A stretch of DNA of 10,821 nt from DASPKS01 sp035628035 (GTDB taxonomy: Bacteria > Bacteroidota > Rhodothermia > Rhodothermales > Rubricoccaceae). Positions within the stretch are counted from its first letter, which is position 1, and each line of letters opens with the position of its first letter. The translations under genes and the position numbers were made by a program. The stretch spans positions 1-10,821 of the forward strand of contig DASPKS010000172.1 of the NCBI GenBank assembly GCA_035628035.1, read 5' to 3'. This document shows, in pieces, positions 1 through 6,172 of this stretch. The notes under the pieces were generated by a model. The model made no database searches. It was not told the DNA's origin and was given only the letters and a program-made list of their open reading frames with translations.

Positions 1-1
1 G

Positions 2-607
2 ATCCCCGACGTGCCGAAGGGCGAGAAGCGCCCCGTCGTGATGTCGGTCCCCGACTCCTCGAACACCGCCGCCATCGGGTACGTCTCGGAGTCGAACAAG
101 CTCGGGCGGCGGTGCAAGCTCGACATCGGGCTCATCCGGAATCACTACGTCGGGCGCACCTTCATCTCGCCGGGGCAGGACTCCCGCGAGGTCAAGGTGA
201 AGTCGAAGTTCAACCCCGTCCGCGGCGTGCTCAAGGGCCGCATCGTCGTGATGGTGGACGACTCCATCGTGCGCGGGACGACGGCGCGGCAGCTCGTCCG
301 GCTCGTCCGCGAGGCCGGCGCGAAGGAGGTCCACTTCCGCGTGGCGAGCCCGCCGGTGATCTCGCCCTGCTTTTACGGGATGGACTTCCCCAGCCACGAC
401 GAGCTCGCCGCCAACCGCCACGGCTCCGTCGACGACCTCGCCGCCTGGCTCGGCGTGGACTCGCTGTCCTACCTCTCGGCCGACGGGATGATGCGCGCCG
501 TCGAGGAGGCGCACGACGAGGCCGGCCGCTACTGCAACGCCTGCTTCACCGCGAACTACCCTGTGCCCGTCGAGCTCGGCGTGGTGAAGGAGGAGAACGA
601 CTGGTAG
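2..607 (+). CDS. purF: Amidophosphoribosyltransferase, C-terminal part (5' end outside window)
   Basis: This enzyme catalyses the first committed step of purine synthesis: PRPP plus glutamine give phosphoribosylamine. The window opens inside the gene, and the frame is open from base 2, so the first in-window ATG (11) is internal. About 202 residues are visible, which is the phosphoribosyltransferase domain. Counting from that ATG, the PRPP-binding loop is DDSIVRGTT (residues 83-91, near base 257). Other family signatures are VPDSSNTAAIGY (14-24), NHYVGRTFI (44-52) and CFYGMD (120-125). Cys120, Cys175 and Cys178 have the 55- and 3-residue spacing I recall for iron-sulfur ligands of Bacillus subtilis PurF. 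The fourth ligand would lie upstream of the window. An oxygen-sensitive [4Fe-4S] type is therefore likely (inference). The TAG stop is 6 bp from the stop of the convergent next gene. Identity is very secure. Confidence 0.97.
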   Translation: MPDVPKGEKRPVVMSVPDSSNTAAIGYVSESNKLGRRCKLDIGLIRNHYVGRTFISPGQDSREVKVKSKFNPVRGVLKGRIVVMVDDSIVRGTTARQLVRLVREAGAKEVHFRVASPPVISPCFYGMDFPSHDELAANRHGSVDDLAAWLGVDSLSYLSADGMMRAVEEAHDEAGRYCNACFTANYPVPVELGVVKEENDW

Positions 608-613
608 GCGTCC

Positions 614-1012
614 CTACCGGATGCCCGTGTCGAAGTGGAGCGTGACCTCCGTCACGCCTTCGCGCGCCACCACGACCTCCTGTCGCTGGGACGCCGGAGC
701 CATGACGGGCGCGTCCTCGTCTGGCACGATCCCGTAGGCCCCCGGCGCCAGGGCGATCTCGAAACGACCCTCGGCGTCGGAGCGGAACGTGGCGATGCGT
801 CGGCTGCCGCGGTAGACGTAGAACGTGGCGGCGAAGGGGGCATCTTCGCACGGTTCCCCCTCTTGGCAGACCGGCTGGATCGGGCCGCGGAGCACCTGCC
901 CGCGCAGGCCGGTTTCGCCCGGGCCAATGAGGGAACCGGCCGTGTTGCACGCTGCGCCGCCGAGACTGGCGACGATGAGGACACCTAGGACAGCGGACAG
1001 GAACGCGCGCAT
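614..1012 (-). CDS. Small exported, probably lipoprotein, with carboxypeptidase-regulatory-like beta-sandwich
   Basis: This is a 132-residue protein of unknown role. The N-terminus has one basic residue, a hydrophobic stretch (residues 4-21) and Cys22 after GGAA. That makes a weak lipobox, so it is either a lipoprotein or a substrate of ordinary signal peptidase. The mature part begins GETGLRGQV and continues with GPIQPVCQEGEPC, a predicted beta-rich region, then SDAEGRFEIALAPGAYGI. The last segment (about residues 78-95) is the G-x-F...L-x-PG-x-Y signature of carboxypeptidase-regulatory-like or transthyretin-like domains. Cys49 and Cys54 could form a disulfide after export. It is the last gene of the minus-strand series after ggt and the HAD gene, 51 bp behind the latter. 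A promoter-like element sits in that gap, so it may also be transcribed alone. The ATG at 1012 has no Shine-Dalgarno. The fold is a family-level guess; the function is unknown. Confidence 0.8.
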   Translation of the reverse strand: MRAFLSAVLGVLIVASLGGAACNTAGSLIGPGETGLRGQVLRGPIQPVCQEGEPCEDAPFAATFYVYRGSRRIATFRSDAEGRFEIALAPGAYGIVPDEDAPVMAPASQRQEVVVAREGVTEVTLHFDTGIR

Positions 1013-1034
1013 GGGGGTGCGGGGTAAGGCTGAC

Positions 1035-1068
1035 CGAACGCTACGGCGGCTCGGCTACTGGAATCAAG
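1035..1068 (-). promoter_or_regulatory. Candidate promoter for the small lipoprotein gene
   Basis: On the minus strand, CTTG (1065-1068) is followed after 21 bp by TAGCGTTCG (1035-1043). This is the Bacteroidota -33/-7 layout, with one base more than usual between TA and TTCG. The expected transcript start is near 1028, about 16 nt before the ATG at 1012. The CTTG overlaps the stop codon of the upstream HAD gene. CTTG-N21-TA also occurs at 3738 and 7433, which supports the reading. Confidence 0.4.
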
Positions 1069-1816
1069 GCACGGCGGTGGGTCCCGGCGCGGTCGCCGGC
1101 TCGGCCGATTGCTGCAGCTTGTCCTCCGCCGGCATCAGCACGGGAAGAAGGTCGGAGGTCGTCTTGAGGATCAGGTCGGCCCCGGCGCGTTCGAGCTCGC
1201 CCTGCGTCCCGAACCCGCAGAGGACACCGACGGTCTGGGCGCCCGCCGAGCGGCCCGTGCGGATGTCCACCGTCGTGTCGCCGATCATGAGGCACGCCTC
1301 GGGGGGCACGCCCATCGCTTCGGCGGCGTGGCGGAGCGCCTCGGGGTGCGGCTTCATCCGCCGCGTCGTCTGCGCCGTGACGACGGCGGCGAAGCAGCCG
1401 CGCACCTTGTACCGATCCAGGAAGCGCTCGACGCGCTCCTGCCCGCCCGTCGAGATCGTCGACATGGGGTAGCGCGCGGAGAGCTTCTTCAGCATCTCCT
1501 GGACGCCGGCCATCATGTCGTGGGGGTTCTCGTCGGTGGCGCGGAGGTTCCGACGGCGGAGACGCGTCACCTGCCGGCGGAGCCGCATCACGGGCGCATC
1601 GAGGTGCAGCCGGTCGAGCAGCCCGTACGCGTCGTTCACGGGCGGCGTGGCCCGCATCACCGTGCGGCGGGCGAGGCGCTCGGCCTCGCGCCCGCTCAGG
1701 AACGGGAGGCGGTCGAGGAGCCGCGCGAGCTGCTGGACGAGGTGGTCGTCGGTGTCGGCGAGCGTGCCGTCGATGTCGAAGCACAGCCCGCGGATGCGCG
1801 GGAGGTCGAGGGGCAT
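1064..1816 (-). CDS. HAD-superfamily hydrolase (phosphoglycolate phosphatase-like)
   Basis: This is a 250-residue cytoplasmic phosphatase-type enzyme. All four HAD motifs are present. Motif I is CFDIDGTLADTDD, with nucleophile Asp14 and acid/base Asp16. Motif II lies in PMSTISTGG (118-125). Motif III is Lys155 in RMKPHPE. Motif IV is MIGDTTVD, with Asp180 and Asp184. The helical segment at about residues 20-95 is a subfamily I cap, as in Gph-like and beta-phosphoglucomutase-like proteins. KPHPEAL and GDTTVDI resemble phosphoglycolate phosphatases, but substrate cannot be read from sequence. The last 20 or so residues are low-complexity. The frame stays open upstream to 2308, but that part lies antisense-like within ggt; the ATG at 1816 sits immediately before motif I and gives a normal family length. 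The gene starts 62 bp after ggt ends, with no promoter motif seen in that gap, so co-transcription with ggt is likely. Confidence 0.9.
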   Translation of the reverse strand: MPLDLPRIRGLCFDIDGTLADTDDHLVQQLARLLDRLPFLSGREAERLARRTVMRATPPVNDAYGLLDRLHLDAPVMRLRRQVTRLRRRNLRATDENPHDMMAGVQEMLKKLSARYPMSTISTGGQERVERFLDRYKVRGCFAAVVTAQTTRRMKPHPEALRHAAEAMGVPPEACLMIGDTTVDIRTGRSAGAQTVGVLCGFGTQGELERAGADLILKTTSDLLPVLMPAEDKLQQSAEPATAPGPTAVP

Positions 1817-1878
1817 CGGGAGAGGGGCAGTTCGAGACGGAGGCCCCTGATACGCCGCGCGCTTCTTTCTTCTCCCGC

Positions 1879-3624
1879 TCAGTACCCCAGCGCGGTGTCG
1901 TTCTCGCGGCGGGGGTCGGCGCCGCCGAGCAGCGTGCGCGTCCCGTCCGCGTTGTAGCGCACGACGATGGCGTTGGCCGCGCCGAAGGTGTCCACTTGCT
2001 GGACCGTCCAGCCGAGCGCGCGGAGCCGTTCGAGCGTCGTCTCGGGGAAGGCCGGCTCGACGTGCAGCTCGTCGGGGAGCCACTGGTGGTGGAAGCGCGG
2101 GCGCTCGGCGGCGTCCTGCACGTCCATCCGGAAGTCGAGCACGTTCGTGACGACCTGGAAGACCGTCGAGATGATCCGCGCCCCCCCGGGGGAACCAACG
2201 ACCATGAACAGCCGCCCCTGCGGGTCTTCGAGGATCGCCGGCGTCATCGAGGACGAGGGCCGCGCGCCGGGGCGGACGGCGTTGGCCTCGCCCTGGATGA
2301 GGGCCCACTGGTTCGGGACGCCCGGCGCCGCCGTGAAGTCGTCCATCTCGTCGTTGAGGAAGAACCCCGCGCCGTCCACGACGACCTTGCTGCCGAAGTA
2401 GTCGTTGAGGGTGTAGGTAAGGGCGACGGCCGTGCCCGCCTCATCTACGACGGAGAGGTGCGTGGTCTCCGACGACTCCGGGCCGGGCGCAGGCGTACCG
2501 GCCCCGACCTCCCGGCTCGACGTGACGGTGTCGGGCCGGAACGAGGCCATCCGGCGGGCGACGTAGAGGGAGTCCACCAGCCCGGCGACCGGGACCTCCG
2601 TGAAGGCCGGATCGCCGATCCACTGCGCGCGGTCGGCGAAGGCCCGACGGCTCGCCTCGGCCACGAGGTGCATCGCCTCGGGCGAGTGGAAACCCATCGC
2701 GCGGAGCGGGTGCGGCTCGACGGCCTCTAGCAGCTGGAGCAGCGCGATCCCCCCGGAGGACGGCGGCGGCATCGTGAGCACCTCGTACCCCCGGTAGAAC
2801 CCCCGCAGCACCTGGCGCTCGACGGGCCGGTACGCTTCGAGGTCGGCGTGCGTGATAAGCCCCCCGCCGCGCCGCATCTCCGCGACGATGAGGTCGGCCG
2901 TCTCGCCCCGGTAGAACCCCTCGCGCCCCTGATCCCGGATGCGCCGGAGGACGGCGGCGAGGTCACGCTGGTGGAGGCGCTCGCCCGCCTCGTACCGCGC
3001 GCTGTCGGGCTTGACGAAGTAGCGGGCCGTCGAGGGGTGGCGGAGGAAGTCGCTCCGGTACTGGTTGAGGAGGCGGGCGTCGCGGCGCGTGAGGGCGTAC
3101 CCCTCTTCGGCCAGCCGGATCGCCGGCTCGACCAGCTCCGCGAGCGGGCGCGAGCCCCAGCGGGCGTGCGCCTCCAGCAGCCCGGCAACGGTCCCCGGCA
3201 CGCCGGAGGCCAGGTGTGTCGTCGTGCTCCGCCCGCGGACGACCTGGCCCGTTTCGTCCTGGAACATGGTCTCGGTGGCCGCGGCCGGGGCCACCTCGCG
3301 GAAGTCGAGCGCCGTCGCCGTCCCGTCGGGGAAGCGGACGAGGAGGAAGCCGCCGCCCCCGACGTTGCCCGCGTTGGGGAGGGTCACGGCGAGGGCGAAG
3401 CCAGTGGCCACAGCGGCATCGACCGCGTTCCCCCCGCGCCGGAGCACGTCGCGCCCCACGCGCGCCGCCTCGGCGTGGCCAGCCACGACCATCCCGCGCT
3501 CCGCACCGGTCGCTGGCCTCGCCTGCGGGACCTCGTGCGCCGGCGCAGGGGGCGCCTCCGGCTGGCGGCAGGCCCCCGTGGGGGCGAGGCTCAGGGCGAG
3601 CACGAGAACCAGGAAAGGGCGCAT
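1879..3624 (-). CDS. ggt: Gamma-glutamyltranspeptidase, lipoprotein-type
   Basis: This 581-residue Ntn-hydrolase transfers or hydrolyses the gamma-glutamyl group of glutathione and related peptides outside the cytoplasm. The leader (residues 1-18) is hydrophobic and ends PTGAC, making Cys19 a likely lipidation site. A Pro/Ala-rich linker follows, then GMVVAGHAEAA and GGNAVDAAVA (64-73), typical of the family start. Autocleavage is expected before Thr387 in ETTHLSVVD (386-394; base 2466), giving a small subunit of 195 residues, close to the E. coli enzyme. Substrate-site segments present are MDDF (427-430), PSSSM (456-460) and the GSPGG loop (477-481). The active-site lid found in E. coli but missing in Bacillus enzymes is present (PGVPNQW, 434-440), with Trp440 where E. 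coli has a tyrosine. It ends ENDTALGY, a family-like tail. The gene leads a minus-strand series with the HAD and lipoprotein genes. The ATG at 3624 has no Shine-Dalgarno. Confidence 0.96.
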   Translation of the reverse strand: MRPFLVLVLALSLAPTGACRQPEAPPAPAHEVPQARPATGAERGMVVAGHAEAARVGRDVLRRGGNAVDAAVATGFALAVTLPNAGNVGGGGFLLVRFPDGTATALDFREVAPAAATETMFQDETGQVVRGRSTTTHLASGVPGTVAGLLEAHARWGSRPLAELVEPAIRLAEEGYALTRRDARLLNQYRSDFLRHPSTARYFVKPDSARYEAGERLHQRDLAAVLRRIRDQGREGFYRGETADLIVAEMRRGGGLITHADLEAYRPVERQVLRGFYRGYEVLTMPPPSSGGIALLQLLEAVEPHPLRAMGFHSPEAMHLVAEASRRAFADRAQWIGDPAFTEVPVAGLVDSLYVARRMASFRPDTVTSSREVGAGTPAPGPESSETTHLSVVDEAGTAVALTYTLNDYFGSKVVVDGAGFFLNDEMDDFTAAPGVPNQWALIQGEANAVRPGARPSSSMTPAILEDPQGRLFMVVGSPGGARIISTVFQVVTNVLDFRMDVQDAAERPRFHHQWLPDELHVEPAFPETTLERLRALGWTVQQVDTFGAANAIVVRYNADGTRTLLGGADPRRENDTALGY

Positions 3625-3645
3625 CGGGGGCGGTCAAGCAGGACG

Positions 3646-3656
3646 CGCCGAAGCTA
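3646..3656 (-). promoter_or_regulatory. Candidate -7 element of the ggt promoter
   Basis: The minus strand reads TAGCTTCGGCG here, 21 bp before the ggt ATG. It matches TAnnTTYG and shares the GGCG extension with the elements at 3763, 5378 and 7399. No CTTG is found 21 bp further upstream. The implied 5' leader is about 20 nt. Confidence 0.45.
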
Positions 3657-3737
3657 CTCCGGCCCCTAGCCCGTCGCCGGGCGCGCACGCGCGGCCGATC
3701 GGCTGTAGGACAAAATGGAAGTTTGGGGTGTGGAAAA

Positions 3738-3773
3738 CTTGCGTTTGCTTCAAGGATCACTTTACCTTCGGCG
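3738..3773 (+). promoter_or_regulatory. Candidate strong promoter for the microprotein transcript
   Basis: CTTG (3738-3741) is followed by exactly 21 bp and then TACCTTCGGCG (3763-3773), the best complete -33/-7 pair in the window. It lies in the most AT-rich patch of the window (about 3709-3768). An AAAA run sits directly upstream of the CTTG, resembling an UP element. The expected transcript start is near 3776, which gives a transcript of about 225 nt ending at the terminator at 3961. Confidence 0.55.
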
Positions 3774-3847
3774 CACGCTGGCCGCTACGGTCGCGGTGTC
3801 TCTCCCCAAGGGACCCTCATGCCCTACTTGTCCCTACCCCCCTCGCC

Positions 3848-3925
3848 ATGCACCGCCTCATCCCCGTGATGACCGTCGCCGCGGTCCTCGTCGGCCTCGG
3901 CGTCTTCATCGTGTTCCAGCTCTAG
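3848..3925 (+). CDS. Putative 25-residue single-helix membrane microprotein
   Basis: The 26-codon frame runs ATG (3848) to TAG (3923). It begins MHRLIPVM, continues with an almost uninterrupted hydrophobic segment (VAAVLVGLGVFIV, about residues 10-22) and ends FQL. The only basic residues, His2 and Arg3, are at the N-terminus, so a single membrane helix with N-terminus inside is predicted. It resembles in size the tiny subunits that accompany membrane complexes (KdpF, CydX, CcoS), but I recognise no specific family. The case for it being real is its setting: a full promoter (3738-3773) about 75 nt upstream and a strong terminator 36 bp downstream, with no other gene between. There is no Shine-Dalgarno, as elsewhere in the window. 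Alternatively, the transcript is a small RNA and the frame is incidental. The 5' leader holds a weak hairpin (AGGGAC 3809-3814 with GTCCCT 3830-3835). Confidence 0.5.
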   Translation: MHRLIPVMTVAAVLVGLGVFIVFQL

Positions 3926-3960
3926 CAGAGCACGAAGGCGCCGGCCGGCCCTCCGCTGGT

Positions 3961-4004
3961 ACACCGAAGCCCGCCCCTCCCGGCGGGCTTCGGTGTTTTC
4001 TGTT
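3961..4004 (+). terminator. Intrinsic terminator of the microprotein unit
   Basis: A perfect 15-bp stem, ACACCGAAGCCCGCC (3961-3975) paired with 3982-3996, closes a 6-nt loop (3976-3981). It is followed by TTTT at 3996-3999 and a T-rich stretch to 4004. There is no matching T-run on the minus strand, so it works mainly for plus-strand transcription. Confidence 0.9.
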
Positions 4005-4133
4005 ACCGGCGGCTCGGCGTGCCTCGTGCGGCCGGGCAGCCTCGCTACGGAGCGTTTTCCTTCGTGCAGTGGCCGAAGGGGCAGGTGGCTGTAGACCGGG
4101 CGGTCCTCGTGCGATGGTCGGGGGAGAAACGGA

Positions 4134-5300
4134 CTAGCCGGCGAGCCGGGCCTTGAGCTGGCGCGCGGCGGAGGTGTAGCCGCCGCCGGAGCCGTCCACG
4201 AAGTGGACCTGCCGCCCCATCCGGTTGAAGACGAGGCAGGTGAGCGTGGCCCGCTCGGAAACGTGGCGGCCGTAGCCGAGGGCGCCTTCTCGCTGTTGAC
4301 CGTCGAGGAAGGCCTCGAAGGCGGCGTGCTGGGCGGGGGTCCCTCCGAGCACCATGCGGAGGACGTCGTCGAACTTCCGGTAGTCGGTAGCAGCCCGGAG
4401 GTAGCCGGGGTAGAGCGTCCAGTCGGTCTCCTGGGTCTTCAGGCCGAGGCGCATGAGCAGGGCCCCGAGGCGCGTCTGGAGCCACGCCTTGCGGCGGTAC
4501 GCGGCGCGGCCCTCGCGGGGCGCCCGGATAGACGCTTCGAGGGAGAGGGCGTCGCGGCGGCGGTGCAGCCGCATGGCCTGGAGCGCGATGGGATGGACCG
4601 CCTCGTCGAGCCCGTACACCGCCTCGACGGCACCGAGGACCTCGCGGTAAAGCGCGAGCCGGTCGGCCTCCGCCGGCGCCCGCGCCGCGATGATCCAGGT
4701 GGCGATCTCGCCCTCCGGGTGAGGGACTTCTTCCCAGCGGCACTCCAGTCCGTTGAAGAGCTGGCGCTCGGGGTCGTCCAGCACCGGGCCCTCACCGACC
4801 TCGTAGCGCGCGGCCGTGGCGGGGTCCTTCACCCAGCGCTCGGCGAGGGTGAGCCCACCCCCGGTGAACATGGCCTGCGCGTAGTTCGGCGAGACGGCGT
4901 GCTTGAGGACGGCCAGCCGCGCGCCCGCGTCGTAGAGCGCGCGCGCCGGCACGAGGCCTGCGCGGAGCGTGAGGTCGAGGTCCTCCTTCACGACCGCCTG
5001 CACGCGGCGGAGGACGGGCCGCACCGCCGGCTCCACCTCAGGCGGGACGAGAAGGGTCGCGCCGTCGCCGCCGAAGACGAACGGGAGCTCGGCGCCGGTG
5101 CTGTTGAGGAGGGCGATGATGGACGCCGCTCCCGCGAAGTTGACGGCGCGGTAGCGCCCTTCGGCGACAGCCGCCGTCGAGCCCTTCACGTCGGTGAGGA
5201 CCACCCACCAGTCGGGCGGGACGTCGGCGTAGTGGGCCGGCTCGGCGAGGTCGCCGAAGCGCTCATGCGCAGGGAGGTCGGCGTAGAACGAGGCGCTCAC
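4134..5300 (-). CDS. DUF3095 family protein, class III nucleotide-cyclase-like
   Basis: From the GTG at 5300 this is a 388-residue soluble protein. I recognise it as DUF3095 by the opening SASFYADLP, by PPDWWVVLTDVKGSTAAV and GRYRAVNFAGA, by LPFVFGGDGATLLVPP, by FTGGGLTLAERWVK in the middle, and by the C-terminal HFVDGSGGGYTSAA. Asp37 in TDVKGST and Asp79 in GGDGA correspond in position and context to the two metal-binding aspartates of class III adenylate/guanylate cyclases. The N-terminal third is therefore probably a cyclase-type fold; activity and product are unknown. The start is a choice. An in-frame ATG at 5345 would give 403 residues, but it lies upstream of a -7-like element (5302-5312). 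Family members as I recall them start just before S-x-x-F-Y, which fits the GTG. If so, the mRNA is nearly leaderless. It is divergent from the methyltransferase gene. Confidence 0.88.
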   Translation of the reverse strand: MSASFYADLPAHERFGDLAEPAHYADVPPDWWVVLTDVKGSTAAVAEGRYRAVNFAGAASIIALLNSTGAELPFVFGGDGATLLVPPEVEPAVRPVLRRVQAVVKEDLDLTLRAGLVPARALYDAGARLAVLKHAVSPNYAQAMFTGGGLTLAERWVKDPATAARYEVGEGPVLDDPERQLFNGLECRWEEVPHPEGEIATWIIAARAPAEADRLALYREVLGAVEAVYGLDEAVHPIALQAMRLHRRRDALSLEASIRAPREGRAAYRRKAWLQTRLGALLMRLGLKTQETDWTLYPGYLRAATDYRKFDDVLRMVLGGTPAQHAAFEAFLDGQQREGALGYGRHVSERATLTCLVFNRMGRQVHFVDGSGGGYTSAARQLKARLAG

Positions 5301-5301
5301 G

Positions 5302-5312
5302 GGGCGAAGGTA
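5302..5312 (-). promoter_or_regulatory. Candidate -7 element for the DUF3095 gene
   Basis: The minus strand reads TACCTTCGCCC, with TACCTTCG at 5305-5312 identical to the core of the microprotein promoter. It ends only 4 bp before the GTG at 5300, so transcription would start at or very near the start codon. No CTTG is present 21 bp upstream; that position is covered by the palindrome at 5334-5357. Confidence 0.4.
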
Positions 5313-5333
5313 CGGGAAAGGCGGAAGCGGCTC

Positions 5334-5357
5334 CCGCTGCCCCATGCATGGGAGCGG
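5334..5357 (+). repeat. Palindrome in the divergent DUF3095/methyltransferase promoter region, candidate operator
   Basis: A perfect 12-bp palindrome, CCCATGCATGGG (5341-5352), is extended by CCGCT (5334-5338) on the left and AGCGG (5353-5357) on the right, with two unpaired bases on the left. It covers the positions where the -33 elements of both divergent promoters would fall (5334-5337 minus, 5353-5356 plus). Binding by a dimeric regulator is an inference. Confidence 0.4.
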
Positions 5358-5377
5358 TCGGGCGGGGAGACCCGGGC

Positions 5378-5388
5378 TAACTTCGGCG
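5378..5388 (+). promoter_or_regulatory. Candidate -7 element for the methyltransferase gene
   Basis: TAACTTCGGCG begins 30 bp upstream of the ATG at 5408 and matches TAnCTTYGGCG. The predicted transcript start is near 5391, giving a leader of about 17 nt. There is no CTTG at the -33 spacing. Confidence 0.45.
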
Positions 5389-5407
5389 CCCCCTCGCCGC
5401 CACCCCG

Positions 5408-6160
5408 ATGACCCCCGCCGACGTCCGCCGTGCCCTCGGCGCGGTGCCGATGATGACCCTCGAACAGGGCGAGAAGCTGACCGCGCTCCTGCGCGAGTAC
5501 GGCCTCCGCGACGTGCTCGAGCTCGGGTTCGCCCACGGCGTCTCGACGTGCTACCTCGCGGCGGCCGTGCAGGAGCACGGCGGGCACGTGACGACGGTGG
5601 ACCTCCAGGACGCCCGCCGCCGCAAGCCGAACCTCGACGAGCTCCTCGGGCGCATCGGGCTCGCGTCGTACGTCACGGCCTACTACGAGCCAACCTCGTA
5701 CACGTGGCGGCTCATGCGGATGCTCGAGGAGGACCCCGCGCCGCGGTTCGACCTCTGCTTCATCGATGGCGCGCACACGTGGGCCGTCGACGGGTTCGCG
5801 TTCTTCCTCGTGGACCGCCTCCTCCGTCCCGGCGGGTGGCTCGTCTTCGACGACCTCGACTGGAAGGTCGAGGAGTGCCCGACGACGGGCCCGGCCGCGC
5901 GTGCCGCCGGGATGCCCGAGGACGAGCGGACGACGGCGCAGGTCGACCGCGTCTACGAGCTCCTCGTCAAGCCGCACCCGTCCTACGGCGAGTTCCGGCG
6001 GGAGGACAAGTGGGCGTTCGCGCGGAAGCACCCCGACGCCGCCAGCGTCGCCTCGGCGCCCCGCCGCGAGGTGGTCGTGGAGACCCGGCTGCCCCGCCTC
6101 CGCGACCTCGTGCCGGCGCCTGCCCGGCGCGTCGCGCGACGGCTGCTCCGGCGCACCTGA
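5408..6160 (+). CDS. Class I SAM-dependent methyltransferase (Methyltransf_24-like)
   Basis: This 250-residue protein has a Rossmann-type methyltransferase core. Motif I is VLELGFAHG (36-44), which binds SAM. The acidic residue after strand 2 is Asp65 in VTTVDLQ. Strand 4 is DLCFIDGAHTW (115-125) and strand 5 is PGGWLVFDDLDW (141-152). The IDGAH...DDLDW pattern is typical of the Methyltransf_24/CmcI-type group, whose acidic residues often bind a metal and which frequently methylate hydroxyl groups of sugars or small molecules. The substrate here is unknown. The tail (about 217-250) is rich in Arg and Pro and probably disordered or contacts a charged partner. It has no signal peptide or membrane segment. 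The gene is divergent from the DUF3095 gene and stops 12 bp from the stop of holB. A link to glycan assembly with the glycosyltransferase at 7602 is possible but unsupported by linkage. Confidence 0.9.
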   Translation: MTPADVRRALGAVPMMTLEQGEKLTALLREYGLRDVLELGFAHGVSTCYLAAAVQEHGGHVTTVDLQDARRRKPNLDELLGRIGLASYVTAYYEPTSYTWRLMRMLEEDPAPRFDLCFIDGAHTWAVDGFAFFLVDRLLRPGGWLVFDDLDWKVEECPTTGPAARAAGMPEDERTTAQVDRVYELLVKPHPSYGEFRREDKWAFARKHPDAASVASAPRREVVVETRLPRLRDLVPAPARRVARRLLRRT

Positions 6161-6172
6161 CCGGGGGGGCCT

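Noticed and set aside
1817..2308. N-terminal extension of the HAD frame into the ggt region
   Set aside because: The extension is out of frame within ggt and Arg/Pro-rich, while the ATG at 1816 sits right before HAD motif I.
3694..3703. 10-bp palindrome GCCGATCGGC upstream of ggt
   Set aside because: Short, and likely by chance in sequence this GC-rich; it does not sit at a promoter element.
3819..3869. 16-codon frame (MPYLSLPPSPC...) overlapping the microprotein start, possible leader peptide
   Set aside because: It has no regulated gene downstream, no run of one amino acid, and no alternative hairpins that would suggest attenuation.
3930..4067. Inverted repeat GCACGAAGG (3930-3938) and CCTTCGTGC (4059-4067) flanking the terminator
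   Set aside because: 9 bp at 120 bp distance is compatible with chance, and the strong terminator hairpin would form first.
4005..4133. Possible RNA gene or terminator between the microprotein terminator and the DUF3095 stop
   Set aside because: I found no stable hairpin with a T-tract on the minus strand and no plausible frame; nothing can be supported here.
4203..5411. 402-codon plus-strand open frame opposite the DUF3095 gene
   Set aside because: It is a GC-rich shadow frame: the composition is dominated by Arg, Gly, Glu and Val with no motif, and the opposite strand encodes a recognisable family.
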